Source: Anisus vortex
Lineage: Eukaryota > Mollusca > Gastropoda > Planorbidae
Direction of reading: 5' to 3'
NCBI GenBank assembly: GCA_949126835.1
Contig: OX421497.1
Coordinates: 45,762,215-45,826,214 of the forward strand
Length of the DNA stretch: 64,000 bases
The position numbers and the translations under genes were made by a program. Every line of letters begins with the position of its first letter. The first letter of the stretch is position 1. Under the pieces are notes generated by a model that worked only from the letters and a program-made list of their open reading frames with translations, ran no database searches and was not told where the DNA came from. Below, piece by piece: positions 49,001-56,676 of this stretch.

Positions 49001-52000
49001 ACTGATCATAACCCTTTAGTTTTCCTTTCCAGGGTTAAACAGAACCAAAGAATTATTCGCTGGAGCTTATTCCTCCAAGCATATAATTTAAATGTGGTAT
49101 ATTTACCAGGTAAACAAAATGTGGTTGCTGACACGTTGTCGCGCATGTAACTGGTAAACCAGAAGATGAAAGTCAGTTTCTCATTCAATGTTTTCTTTTA
49201 TGTCATTCATTGTATTGATTAACATATATATTATTGTAAATATGACAATAAATAAACTATGTTTTGAAATATTACCATATGAAACATTACAGAACAAAAC
49301 TTCAAATTCTACTAGAAACAATCATACGTTGTAAGGTAAAAGGTAACTATTGCATACATCAATTGCACACACACCGGTATTTAACTTGAATACATCCACA
49401 CTTGTGTTTGTTCAATTGATTATTGATGTGTTTTGCAAATTGTTTGTTTCTATGTCGTCATGTTATAATTTGGATGTCTTATTTTATGCTATGTAAAAGC
49501 TAAATCAGCTGAGATTATAACGTTTTTTTAAATATTCTTGATGTCATAATTGAGACATCATAATAATCATATAATAACTGAAAATCATTAGTTAATGATA
49601 CAGTGATCGGTTATAAATAAATTAAATTTTCTAAAGAATTATCTATCAATTATTAATCGGTTCCACTTATTTGGGTAATTCATATCAATTCTGTGGGAAT
49701 TGGTTATTGGTGGTAATAGTTTTATGGTCAACGTTGTACACACAATAATCATAATTGTAAATATTAATTGATAAATAAATGTTTAATTAATAATCATTGA
49801 TAGAATAATGTGATAAGGGATTCCATAATAGCGACTTTGTTATTAAGGGGATATGTAATATATGGTTCATTTTAATCTTTAAAAGATTGTCCAATAGTCA
49901 ATTAAATCTTACGAAAAGTTTGGGAATTCGGTTCATTTTATGGGTATTCTACAAAGAATTCCATACTTAACGCTGTCTGTAATTCCTTTGTGTCTTAAGG
50001 GGGGGCGAGTGTTACGAGTAGATTTTATTTCCATATTATATTGGTTCTGTTATTATTAACTAAAGTTAAAATGAAATAATCTTAAACCCGAAATGTTTCC
50101 GTGTTAGGAATAAAACATGCATATGTCTAGACACTACGTCATAGCTATAAAATACGTCATATGCACGAGGGTGGAATACCGTTTAGTTTAGTTCTAGTTT
50201 GGGCGCTAATGTGTGAGGACTGTTTTTGACCACTTTCTTAAAGATAGGATTACGGCTTAACTCATTATAGAAGAATCTCAACTGATTAAGTTTCATTATA
50301 TAATACTGGTACATGTATTCTGTGGTATTGTTATATTTTATCATCTCAACTTGTTGGAATAAAATTGTGTTCAATTTCAAACAGGATTGTGGATTTCCTA
50401 TATATTAAGGTACAGTTTATCTAAATCACTTTATACACAAAAGATTCATATCGCGACGAGTCAAATAAACATCAAATCTAATTCAATAACATCAATATAA
50501 ATTCTTATACAACCTTGTGAGATCCAAGATGGATATGAATCAAAATAATATATAATAATACATTACTAAAAATATCATCTAACGTCAGTAGCTGATTTCG
50601 CACGTGACACATTTAAAATAAATTATAGCATGCCTTTGTTGACCATAATGGTTCATATGGTTAATGAAGCAGCAATGTCTGACCTAAGCATACACGAGGA
50701 TTGTGTGTCTATACAACGTTTCCTTTCTATAGCTAATGTAAGGTACATCTCAGGTCTTGTAAAACACTCGAGTACCTTCAGAGCCAAATAAAGGTTAAAG
50801 TTTCTTACTGGGTTGGAACCCAAGGCTTTCGAGCCCCACACAATGAGCATCGTGTCCAGTAAAATAGTTTTTGAAACGGTTAAATGTTCATCAAATGTTC
50901 AGTTCTTGTATAAATGGGTTTGGCCAATTTCAGGATATAGCACAATCAATATAATATTTATTATGTAGTATACATGTTATGAATAATTGAACCCTTGGCT
51001 TAAAACCCCATGGAAAATTTTATGTTTTGAGGCTCGGAACTATACGAGCGAATCTCTACATAGGAGACGTTTGACAGTTAATATATTCATGTTTTTGTGG
51101 TATTGCTAATAACAGACAAAGCTATATTGAGATGTCTGGAACACGACATCTGTACTTCTCCAGGAAGTCTTGGAGGACCAATCCTAACTTTCCATGCTGT
51201 AAGAAACCAGTCAGGCGTTCATTACCATTTGGACGTTTGGCTACACCTGGGACAAAGTATGAGGTCAGAGGCCAAGGTTGCTCACATGAAACGTACGTAT
51301 TTCTTTTAACACATACGTCTTTTCACTTCGTTAGTAAGTAAGCGTTGTATACAATGTAGGCCTACATGTAGTCAATAGTAGTGAGGCATTTGGAAAAATT
51401 GGCGTTCCCCTTAGATTATAAAATTGAATCAATTCTAGCATTTATTTGCAAGCTTTACGTATTTTAATAGTAAAATTTCAATTAATATAATATAGACCTA
51501 AATGTTTAAAAATGATATAGATAAACTTTGGCCTTTATTTCACCAAGACATTTGAAAGAATTGGCATGGGCTTTAAGCAGCTTACCAAATTTTGTTTGAC
51601 GTCAAATAGGAGTAATGCCTCAAAGAAATCTGAAAGTACTCCTATTTGCATTGGTCTGAACGTATAATGAGCCTATCAGGCAACGAATCACTGTATTATA
51701 GTCTTGCAAGCATCTTATCTTAACAAACAAGTAATAAAATGTTGTTTTAAAGAATAATAGTGTGAAATTTAAAAAAAATTGATATCAAAAGTTTAGGTAA
51801 TTCGTATAAATTATATATTATTATGTATTGATATTCTATGTGGGAATACATCTATAGTAAATAGTGTAAAAAAAATCACAATAAATTGTAATGAATTATT
51901 CATTAATTGTTATTTTTTAATGTATTATTGTAATATTGAATAGACTACTAGAACAAGCAAAGACTCCTGTTGTGTATGGAATATTTCGAGAGACTCATGC

Positions 52001-52133
52001 TATACAAGATAATGGCATAGGAGTAAACAATGGAAGTAAAAACGTCGTTTTTGAAGTAGAACAGATTGTCTCACGTTATAGAGAAAACAACCCAAGTTTG
52101 ACCACAGGCACTACACGTAAAGAATACAAGTGA
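37052..52133 (+). CDS. Trypsin-fold (PA clan) protein, probably a pseudopeptidase, four exons
   Basis: Coding exons 37052-37103, 37535-38272, 51116-51296 and 51944-52133 join in phase to 1161 bp, i.e. 386 residues and a TGA stop. No signal peptide is seen. Exon 2 has GTGSLI, then VLASKHLV with His133 in the place of the catalytic His, and CPDDDSCLL with Asp174 in the place of the Asp. VSYPYGKKQMISHG follows. Exon 3 has TSPGSLGGPIL, the region of the nucleophile. His-Asp-Ser spacing (41 and 107) suits a chymotrypsin fold. Aligned on GDSGGP, however, the nucleophile position is Leu282, with Ser281 one residue early. The exon-3 donor used (51297, GTATTT) is weaker than the neighbouring GTACGT at 51293, which would put a stop at once in exon 4. 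Intron 2 carries two complete LTR retrotransposons. The family assignment is by motif only. Confidence 0.62.
38273..38829. other. Intron 2 of the trypsin-like gene, left part
   Basis: AT-rich intron between the exon-2 donor and the Mag-like 5' LTR. CCCAGGGTCGGACTTAG near 38523 resembles a transposon end, but no partner end is seen. Confidence 0.5.
38830..39031 (+). repeat. Mag-like 5' LTR
   Basis: TGTTGCAACCATTATG to CGATTTATTACA. Contains the polyadenylation signal AATAAA near 38988. It equals the 3' LTR except for one base. Confidence 0.95.
39099..43160 (+). CDS. Mag-like Gypsy Gag-Pol polyprotein, intact single frame
   Basis: 1353 codons with no stop or shift, starting 67 bp after the 5' LTR. 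Order: Gag-like region (1-~205); two zinc knuckles (CFGCGGSHLRQDC, one residue short of the canonical spacing, and CHGCNRKGHIQRAC); aspartic protease DTGA at Asp311; reverse transcriptase with YLDD at 588-591; RNase H (CDASPKGIGAVLS, TDHKPLTYLF, NADALSRLP); then integrase with the HHCC zinc region (ending CSSC) and Asp1026, Asp1080, Glu1116, i.e. D,D35E. The C-terminal ~80 residues are Ser/Thr/Pro-rich. There is no env frame. The layout and Gag start resemble the Mag clade (K02A2.6-like proteins). All visible catalytic residues are present, so the copy may be competent; whether it is expressed is unknown. Confidence 0.95.
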   Translation: MPLIGHINEFKLGSNWDEYTDILENFFGANGIENDEKRRQVFLATVGPDAYHLISTLTAPEKPATKTFAELVSLVKHHVNPAPSRIVSRFKYYTIKRKEGETIASFVIRLRQAATDCRFSELSEQLRDIFIVGINNEAMQKKLLSLPDTITFDTALETALALEAAEYNAKDILEAATAWATSTNVGLQEVNKVQVQGGRKPKVPITCFGCGGSHLRQDCRFKDAICHGCNRKGHIQRACRTTNVKPPQAEVPKFKRFPNMSRSNPTNIVHQEEHSSDECFSLFSVALLQKKIPSIDVVLQVESRDIRMQVDTGASLTIISQHTYREFFRDVKLSTFHSAITTYTGEPIVVHGYANVNVTYKGQHAVLPLVVVAGGGPSLLGRNWLTVIRLDWNSINNIQTVNIDDLLLKYSAIFEGSLCKYNGPPVKFFIDPEAQPRFFKARPVPYAIKNKVQEAIDKNVELGIWEAVDYSDWAAPVVPVLKTDGTIRLCGDYKVTINQACKVDPYPLPRIEDMFAELRGGQTFTKIDLHQAYSQIPVDEEYHKYLTVNTHMGLFKVKRLPFGVNAAVGCFQRIICNVLKGLKGVCVYLDDILVTGRDNCEHLKNVELVLERLMQAVLQANKNKCMFMQPSVEYLGHRIDAEGLHPIPAKVKAVKEAPTPTNKTELRSFLGLINYYSRFLRNLSAELAPLYELTKKDVSWKWGKREETVFHYAKDMISTSDLLVHYNPLLPLLVQCDASPKGIGAVLSHRYADGTDRPIAFASRSLNPAEMNYSQIDREALALVFGVTKFHQYLYGRTGNDRFILVTDHKPLTYLFGHDCTIPPMASARIQRWALTLSAYNYSIEYKRGVDNANADALSRLPLPDLPQSVTMPQEMVLVVNMVDSAAPLVSSQEIRTETQRDRVLSKVFQWVRWGWPGKVDKCYNAFYIRKEELSIMDGCLLWGNRIIVPSKCREAVLCLLHDTHIGISRMKATGRSYVWWPGMDHDIESAVRECSSCDKNQNIPAVAELHPWEWPSSPWSRVHIDHAGPFMGKLFLIVIDAHSKWLEVINVPNTSTQATIIALSGIFATHGLPVTLVSDNGTAFTSDDFQRYCTRHGIKHIRPAPRHPSTNGLAERAVQIFKSSIRKMENIIPWEIRLNKFLFKYRTTPQSTTQETPSQLLMNRCLRTPISMLQADLRSRVETKQALQAQSHDKGCKTRNFVLGDKVYTHSGGSRVEWLPGTVESVTGPLSYIVKLTDGRTVKRHVDHIRNRYADIPDLVLTEEVHNKSTTSSSSRGNVEPEFQTAQPEEIVSIPATEAPPVNQSASQAALVPRVLDIPIPSLENQLLPVSPVTRTSGRTRRVPERFGSWAT
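43179..43380 (+). repeat. Mag-like 3' LTR
   Basis: 202 bp, 201 identical to the 5' LTR, followed by the GTTAT target duplication at 43381-43385. Confidence 0.95.
43460..44059 (+). repeat. Gmr1-like 5' LTR with TATA box
   Basis: 600 bp. TATAAAA at 43596-43602 is flanked on both sides by TACGTCA (43586 and 43603), and AATAAA lies at 43808. This gives a usual U3/R/U5 layout with a CRE-like promoter. Confidence 0.92.
44060..44336 (+). other. Leader of the Gmr1-like element
   Basis: 277 bp with the primer-binding-type TGGGGGCTCAAGTCC near its start. No open frame precedes the ATG at 44337, which sits in a good context (AACATGGCG). Confidence 0.6.
44337..48311 (+). CDS. Gmr1-like Gag-protease-integrase-RT(N) polyprotein
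   Basis: 1324 codons. Residues ~22-60 resemble a SAP domain (LTQLKEMANSLGI). A Lys/Glu-rich coiled coil (~100-145) follows. Residues ~165-335 are a SCAN-like Gag domain (PEKYRKLYREYKK, DRWLRSKNV, AAVKADEYV). A CCHC knuckle starts at Cys381. The protease has DSGA at Asp534. Integrase has its HHCC zinc region and Asp830, Asp889, Glu925 (D,D35E). Reverse transcriptase begins around residue 1195 (WSSPCVLVPKADGSMRFCVD) and runs to PFGMVNAP, where the frame ends at TAA 48309-48311, just before the YLDD box. The rest of pol is in the -1 frame. T TTA AAC lies in frame at the switch, so this is either a one-base deletion or a -1 frameshift site. Confidence 0.9.
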   Translation: MAEANLTLEQLNIFAITSEQLTSMSLTQLKEMANSLGIDITEVTPVRSKLIQDIKDCLKRHGRMLEENTMNSEESVVLNVSETLKTDIDNHEFKMNGNELSADMKFQLEMRKLEIQVQLEGKRIEVQLKEKEFEKERIASNERIELAKSRSSTHTIQETNNVELYKFKKHVPSMENIEIDEFFMVFERNSIDYKFPEDKKAVLLRSALTKGKALDVVLNLTPEECNDYELIKSRVLLSYVLTPEKYRKLYREYKKEPEVSHVDFLRLEKKYFDRWLRSKNVNKDYEKLYNLILMEDFTEKIRTDIKVHLADRGIEIAEQAAVKADEYVIIHPHSHYFQNDRTSLRTQNSNTERKLRLTDDKSKQKADKQENSSFVQKRITCTFCKKDGHIKENCWSLHKEKRPIKNKNNVVLSHIAVQTETNINKTAHKRIKAERKTSDVSHEEMAKHACPSCSKSEKVFEMKTEAIEHSSFNSKMSVTDEQSVNKTFTYGGSSVARNSVGRELPECMLSDVSEGYVSPIDNQARERKIKILRDSGADISLLLKNTVPTSKLTHTGQYALISTMAGTLTAPLHRIHLKSNYFTGSVIVGIVKKFPYRGISLLLGSDIAKNQVHPVLKETKDSVQCRNTENSVCVITRAMEKQQMANESTKKPEPTPEIDLQATFMADVLGGHSSHTDQNNLSPRQLLILAQGKDPEIGKLKEEAKNEGELETMAAGYYLRDELLMRKWRGKENDDETCSEVHQIVVPNVYRKDILHMAHDSPYAGHLGIQKTFDRILPYFFWPGLRRDVTSFCRSCPVCQMVDKPNQTIPVAPLRPIPAFSEPFSHIIIDCVGPLPKTKAGHQYLFTIMCSATRFPEAIPLRSINADKISDALIGFFTRYGLPKTVQSDQGSNFTSKLFRQVLERLGIRHAVSSAYHPQSQGALERYHQTLKNMLRTFCFEHNDDWDRGIPFALFATREAVQESLGFSPFELVFGHTVRGPLKLLQETWLSSTEDTGLLTYVENFKNRLYNALKVVRSNLLQAQDKMKVYYDVNARTRIFQPGDKVLMLTPLSGQPLSAKFTGPYEVMAKLSEVNYLVKTPDRRKSQRVCHINMLKPYITREEQKVVASVNTVIKVGNNSPEIEREVAESKLQNTKALKNLNEKLAHLPDCEQSAIKGLINENIHLFGDVPSRTSVVKHDVILNENTKAIKQHPYRSNPIQLECIRKEVRYMLDNDIITPSSSDWSSPCVLVPKADGSMRFCVDYRKVNKVTKTDSYPIPRIDDLIDQVSNAKFVTKIDLLTAYFQIPLTERAQEISSFVTPDGLYKFKVMPFGMVNAPSTLNG
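48299..48305 (+). promoter_or_regulatory. In-frame slippery heptamer T TTA AAC at the pol frame switch
   Basis: The heptamer matches X XXY YYZ in the zero frame (ACT TTA AAC GGT TAA). The stop follows one codon later, and the -1 frame continues with the rest of reverse transcriptase. I see no strong stem in the AT-rich 50 bp downstream, which weakens the case for programmed shifting. Confidence 0.4.
48305..49150 (+). CDS. Gmr1-like reverse transcriptase (C-terminal part) and RNase H, -1 frame
   Basis: Continues pol one base back from the upstream frame. It has YLDDIVVF at 48350, the thumb (LGHVVGNGLVKP, RSFLGMAGYYRRF) and RNase H (VDACDTGMGAVIS, EKELLGLILALKHF, LTDHNPLVFL, ADTLSRM), and stops at TAA 49150. 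The first in-frame ATG is 48395, after the YLDD box, so separate initiation would give no working polymerase. Function depends on a -1 shift at 48299-48305; otherwise this copy is dead for reverse transcription. Confidence 0.9.
   Translation, partial: RLINTITQDIPKCHAYLDDIVVFSDDFKSHLDQLHLLFTKLTHANLTINLTKSQFCHATIEYLGHVVGNGLVKPLNAKVKAVREFPVPETCKQLRSFLGMAGYYRRFCQNFSTIACPLTNLLKKNCTFKWSNECHQAFDKLKDVLSEAPVLVTPNYSKPFKITVDACDTGMGAVISQKGDDSLEHPISFYSQKFDKHQRNYSVIEKELLGLILALKHFDFYINGSPYPIDILTDHNPLVFLSRVKQNQRIIRWSLFLQAYNLNVVYLPGKQNVVADTLSRM
49151..50009 (+). other. Long non-coding 3' region of the Gmr1-like element
   Basis: About 850 bp, very AT-rich, between the RNase H stop and the polypurine tract. 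No env-like or other frame is visible. Confidence 0.7.
50010..50609 (+). repeat. Gmr1-like 3' LTR
   Basis: 600 bp, 599 identical to the 5' LTR. Followed by CATT at 50610-50613. Confidence 0.95.
50640..50866 (-). mobile_element. Old SINE family 1 copy
   Basis: Segments line up in order with the 680-939 copy: TGACCATAATGGTTCATATG, AATGAAGCAGCAATG, GCTAATGTAAGGTACATCTC and GGGTTGGAACCCAAGG. It is strongly diverged. It lies between the Gmr1-like element and exon 3 of the trypsin-like gene. Confidence 0.5.
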
Positions 52134-52780
52134 AAACTGTTGAGATTGATTAATTTCAAATTATTATACATTTTATTTTTTATAGTAGTCTCAGAATGTT
52201 TAATATTTGCTTTATAGGCACACAGGAAAAAATTATAAGCCTATATTAATATGTGTTATTAGTTTGTGTAGCCTATCGTATTAGATTGTTAATAAATAAT
52301 AATATAATAAAGTAAAATGATTTTTAAAAAACAATAATATAAACATGTTTAGAGCACAAAATCAATATTCCTTTTTTTTTTTATCGGAAATTAGACTGCG
52401 CAAATTGTGGAATTTTTAAAATATTTTTCTTTCTGATATAAAAATATGTTTTTAGATAAAACATCACTGTATGTTTTATAGTATAAATGCATTTTGTATG
52501 AACTTTAACATGAACTTGAGATTTAGTCAATTTATTTTCACTCTACTTATAAACCTAATCAAGCAGCAGAAACAGCAGTTATGCCACATGGCAGACGTAT
52601 TCTGTTTAATACTGCTTCTGTTGTAGTAATTGAAAAGAAAAAACGAAAGTAATGATTCAACACTTGCCGATTTCTACATGGGCAAAAAACAAAACAAAAC
52701 AAAAAACTGCCATCTCACTCCGGTGACCAGGTACGGAGTTATTTATGCAATGTGGCATAAAACTATCCGTGTGCAGCTAC
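52134..52780. other. Region after the trypsin-like gene
   Basis: Probable 3' untranslated and intergenic DNA. AATAAA occurs near 52290 (GTTAATAAATAATAATATAA). Nothing else recognised. Confidence 0.45.
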
Positions 52781-52965
52781 GGCGGTAGGCCTAGTGGTTG
52801 CACCGTTAAACCGGATGTCTTCGGGTTAGTATAATAAGGGCTGTCAATCAACGACCCGGATTCCTACCGTGCTCAACGCCCAATCCCTGCCGCCCCGCAG
52901 GAGGTTAGGCAAATAACTTAATAATCTTCGCTATTTAAGGAACGTCTAAAACTTATAAGATAACC
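52781..52965 (+). mobile_element. tRNA-derived SINE family 2, with tail
   Basis: GTAGGCCTAGTGGTTGCACC (A-box region), CAATCCCTGCCGCCCCGCAG, then the tail TTAATAATCTTCGCTATTTA AGGAACGTCT...TAAGATAA. The tail matches the LINE ends at 19605 and 30338. Confidence 0.65.
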
Positions 52966-53049
52966 AGTTTCACTCTGTCACAAAATACAAACTACTATAT
53001 TAGTTACTTTTCGTATATTAGCATACGCTCCATCTAAAATGAAAAAATT

Positions 53050-53258
53050 AAATTGGTTATTTATACAGCGCTTCTATCCATGCTATTTTAGCATGCTCAG
53101 TGCGCTCTGTAAACACACTGCTGCCTGCTGGCGCAAATATGTTTACAGGCTCAAAACTTCTGCAGGGCGACAGGTTCCGCCGGAGGCCGGGATAGAACCC
53201 GCGACGTTGGTTTTTGGTTGACAGTCCGGTGAACTAACCGCTGGACCAGCCGGCTTCA
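53050..53258 (-). mobile_element. LINE tail (GCGCTTCTATCC type) plus SINE family 2
   Basis: ACAGCGCTTCTATCCATGC, then TTTAGCATGCTCAGTGCGC is the complement of the LINE end at 60300-60365. From 53150, CTTCTGCAGGGCGACAGG to GAACTAACCGCTGGACCAGC is a minus-strand SINE family 2 copy with a good B box (GGGTTCTATCCC). Confidence 0.65.
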
Positions 53259-53263
53259 CTCAG

Positions 53264-53480
53264 TCTACTCAGAAGATTATTGCGTCCTACGCATTGTGAT
53301 TACGTTTTTAAATGTAGTTTGACTTATTGGTTTTCAATGGTTTCTTCAGGCAACCCATTCATGCGCCTTTGCCACTCTGGATGAATGAGTACTTATAAGA
53401 GTTTATTCTATAAAAAGTGTTTTTATCCTTATGCCTAACCTAGCTTGTAATAGAGTTTAAGTATGTTGAATTTCCAAGTT
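53264..53480 (-). mobile_element. LINE 3'-end fragment (FFP..WNG family)
   Basis: AGAAGATTATTGCGTCCTAC, then GGCAACCCATTCATGCGCC. Diverged from the 30338-30590 copy. Confidence 0.55.
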
Positions 53481-55060
53481 AGAATGTAAAGCCTTATATA
53501 TTATTACTACTTTACTCTTTGCCCTTCTGTCCTCTAGTGTTTCTAGGTTTAGTGATTTATCTATTGGTGTCACTCTTGTTAGTTGTAAATATTATACTAA
53601 CTAGTAATGAGCCTTGCAGTTTTTTTTCTGAATTTGTTCCAGCTTTTAAAGTAAAATATCAATTTGTAATAACGAAATAAAATTAGATCAAGTTCAGTTT
53701 GGATCATATTCCAGACATAAACGCAAATATTCTTTACTATTGCATATTTACGTATCAATTAGTTAAAAATCATTAATGTGTAAATGTGTAAATATAAAAT
53801 GTCAAGTTAAAGAATGACTTTAACAAAACAACAAGAATGTCGTTTCGAAATATCAAAATAGACTATAGCCATTCAGCACATTCAATACAATTTGTACCAA
53901 AGCTATAAAATGCATGGATTGCGTTTAAAACACAAGTAAATGACACATAGTTAAATCAACTATTGACAACCACTCAAGATAGGCAAAAGTGGAGAAAGTT
54001 GACTGCTGAGGTGTCCATTCGCTCCCCACAACGACCACAACGGTCAAGGAATTGAAGATGAAATGACTAGACTAAAATAATGTCATGTCTTTTTATATCA
54101 GTATTTTATGTTTCATTATTGTATATATTGTAAAATTGTGTATATATGTGTTCATTAAGTAAATATGTAGGCTACATACAGGAATAAGAAATGACCTTTC
54201 TTTTCTTTTAAACGCTGAATTGGCTTGTTTAGATTTATATCAAATATTCACACAATCACATATTATATGTGATGTATTGTAGACATTGTTTTTAATATAG
54301 AATACTTTGTATTAGTAATGCCTATATGCTGTTTTTTTAAAATCAATAACCTTTTTAAAAAATGTAATATCTCTTTATAACTAATAAATGTAAGACCTAA
54401 TAATGTCTATTTATACATAATGCATGACAGATGTACTAGTTTATAACTAATATGCAAGCAGTAGGCTATAATTATGTGTTGTAAAATACTCAGATATTTA
54501 AGATTTATGATTACCCACATAGAAATAATAAATTATACGGTATTAATATTATAATATAGAATATTGTGTTAATTTATCTGTTTGAAAAATATTCTTTTAA
54601 TTAAAACTTATTATCCAATGTGAAAACATTTCGGCATTCGCACTAAAGCCTATGATTTGCAGTAACCTGTGATAAAATTATCATAAAATGGCATATTTCG
54701 GAGCATGTCAGTGGCATAGTCAGGATTGCAGGATGTGGACAAAATGTGCAAGGTCTATCTGTGAGGTTTATCACAAATAATCGAAACTTAGATCTATGTT
54801 CGGAGTTATATCAAAGTTTTTACCGTCTACAGAAGAATTCCTTAGCGTTAACCCCACAAACGGACAGTCTAGATTATGGTAGTCGCGGTCACTAGGGTCT
54901 GTTGCGAAGACCTTTTAATCCACATTTTGTTTAACAAATGCTGAGCAAATAACGTCCCATCCGCTTGCAGGACAATAAAATCAAGAGATAGACAAGTTCA
55001 TCGGTGGCACAATCTCAGGGAATAGGTTTAAAGAGAAAGTGCGGTCTGACGCCAATGAAA
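53481..55060. other. Intergenic, no gene recognised
   Basis: Very AT-rich to about 54650, with no open frame of interest. CAGTGGCATAGTCAGG at 54709 resembles a hAT end without a partner. Confidence 0.45.
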
Positions 55061-55142
55061 TTAAATACAAGTAGTCTCGCGCTGGCAGCTATTCTGGCTA
55101 GCTTCTCCCATTATTTGTTTCCGGTCACCTTGGTTCTGTGAT
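55061..55142 (-). other. Possible last coding exon of an unseen minus-strand gene
   Basis: A good acceptor (TTTTTCTTTACAG) is followed by an 82-bp open segment that reads SQNQGDRKQIMGEASQ and ends ETTCI and TAA. I found no upstream exon, so this may be chance. Confidence 0.22.
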
Positions 55143-55451
55143 CTGTAAAGAAAAAGGGTTAGCTGACAAACATAGAATCACAAGCTTGTATACGACACAC
55201 GATATAAATTACGAAGCTTCGCTTGAAGGGGATATATTGTACATGAGCTAATTGTGAATTTTAATTTTAATTAGATTATGATATCAGTCATTTTGTGTGT
55301 GTGTTCGTGATCTATTATTAGAATCAAGCTTTCTCCCTGTGATAAAAGACTAGGTTTGTAATGCTAATTTCTCACCTGGCTACTCCTTATGAATGCATAT
55401 CTTGGCTAAATAAAACGTATTACATTTCGGCATTTATCATATAGTGCTAAG

Positions 55452-55611
55452 CAGGGGCGAGCCCCCCCCCCCCCCCCTGGAATTTTAGAAAAATAGTTTT
55501 TTCAACAGTTTTTTTTTATAAATATGATCTAAATTCACTAAACAATTGGTAAATATTTGTCACGTAAAAGTTCGGCCCACCCCCTGGAAAAAATTTCTGG
55601 CTCCGCCCCTG
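55452..55611. mobile_element. hAT MITE with exact 8-bp target duplication
   Basis: Left end CAGGGGCGAGCCC, right end TGGCTCCGCCCCTG, flanked by GTGCTAAG on both sides (55444-55451 and 55612-55619). Same family as 36130-36340. Confidence 0.8.
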
Positions 55612-55979
55612 GTGCTAAGTGTATGCTGATATTATAATAAAATTTTGTATAATGGTAATATAAAAAAAAGTTTATATCGTAGTTGAACGATCATTTCTTT
55701 TTTTGTAAGTTCAGCAAAAAGTGGGGGTGGGGGTGGGGGGGGGGTGGGGGAAGGAGTGTTATCTTGAAGAGTTCATTGTTGAAGGAAGTATGTCGAAGAC
55801 GGTAAAGTTTAGTCAGAGATATTATTAGATTAGACAACTTCGGGCTAAACCAATAGAAATTCAGCAACCTTTCGTTTTTGTGTTCTGCGTAGTAGTAGTG
55901 GTGTGATAAACTTCTGGTTTATAAAATCGGCGTTCAGTAATATATTTGGTTTAGCCAAAGCATGTCAAACTGTGACCTA

Positions 55980-56215
55980 GAAGGCTTGAAGGCTTGCGTG
56001 ACAATAATGCACCAAGGTTAAGGTCACGTTGTTAACATTTATCGTAAAGAAAAAGAGTACTAGAAATCATTGCACTTGTTATAACGAACTACAATCAATT
56101 GCGTCTTACTTGTCAATCGACAGTTGGAAAGACTCTCTCAGCGACGGGATGGCTGGAAATCTTGGCGGCAAGAGACAAGACAGCCTTATTGGTTGCGCAC
56201 GAAAAAAAAAGAACA
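55980..56215 (+). repeat. Duplicated segment, copy 1
   Basis: GCACCAAGGTTAAGGTCACG, then CAATTGCGTCTTACTTGTC and GACGGGATGGCTGG recur at 58263-58610 (copy 3) and in part at 57065-57130 (copy 2). Confidence 0.7.
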
Positions 56216-56676
56216 TATAAGCTCTACAAATAGCGCAAGCGGTCCGTCTTATATTATTAGACTACGCCCGTTTGGTTACACCCATTTTATCTCCACGTAA
56301 CATAATAGTGGTAACCAGCGCGTGCAAACTAGTACAATGCAATCAATAGACACGTGGAACTCCTACACAGAACCATCTTATTATAGTCTTATTATAGTCT
56401 GTGGTAAAGCATAAAGCTCTTTTTTTTCTACATCTTAAATGATATACATATTATCACCAATATAGTCTATAACAAAACTATAAATACTTCACATTTTTAT
56501 GTTTCCTTTTAATAGAGTGTAGGCTCTATTATACACATTAAATCCTTTGTAATTTAGGCTTTCTTTAGCTATACATTTTGTTTTTTATGTTGTTTAAACA
56601 CATTTTTTTTAAAAAGGTAAAAAGACTAAGACTATTACTAATGTGTGCTAATGAAACATTCATATTACTACTAAAA

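Larger units (their letters stand above)
43460..50609 (+). mobile_element. Gmr1-like Ty3/Gypsy LTR retrotransposon
   Basis: Two 600-bp LTRs (43460-44059 and 50010-50609) run TGTTACGAG to GTGACA and differ at one base (C/T near 43556 and 50106). CATT flanks both sides (43456-43459 and 50610-50613). A possible primer-binding site, TGGGGGCTCAAGTCC, starts at 44066, and the polypurine tract AAGGGGGGGCGAG lies before the 3' LTR. Integrase comes before reverse transcriptase, the order of the Gmr1 clade. It lies 79 bp after the Mag-like element in the same intron and orientation. The polyprotein frame shifts by -1 near 48300. Confidence 0.93.

Noticed and set aside
48395..49150. Independent gene starting at ATG 48395
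   Set aside because: The start lies after the YLDD box; upstream codons in the same frame back to 48305 continue the conserved RT.
49151..50009. env gene in the Gmr1-like element
   Set aside because: No open frame of useful length is present in this AT-rich region.
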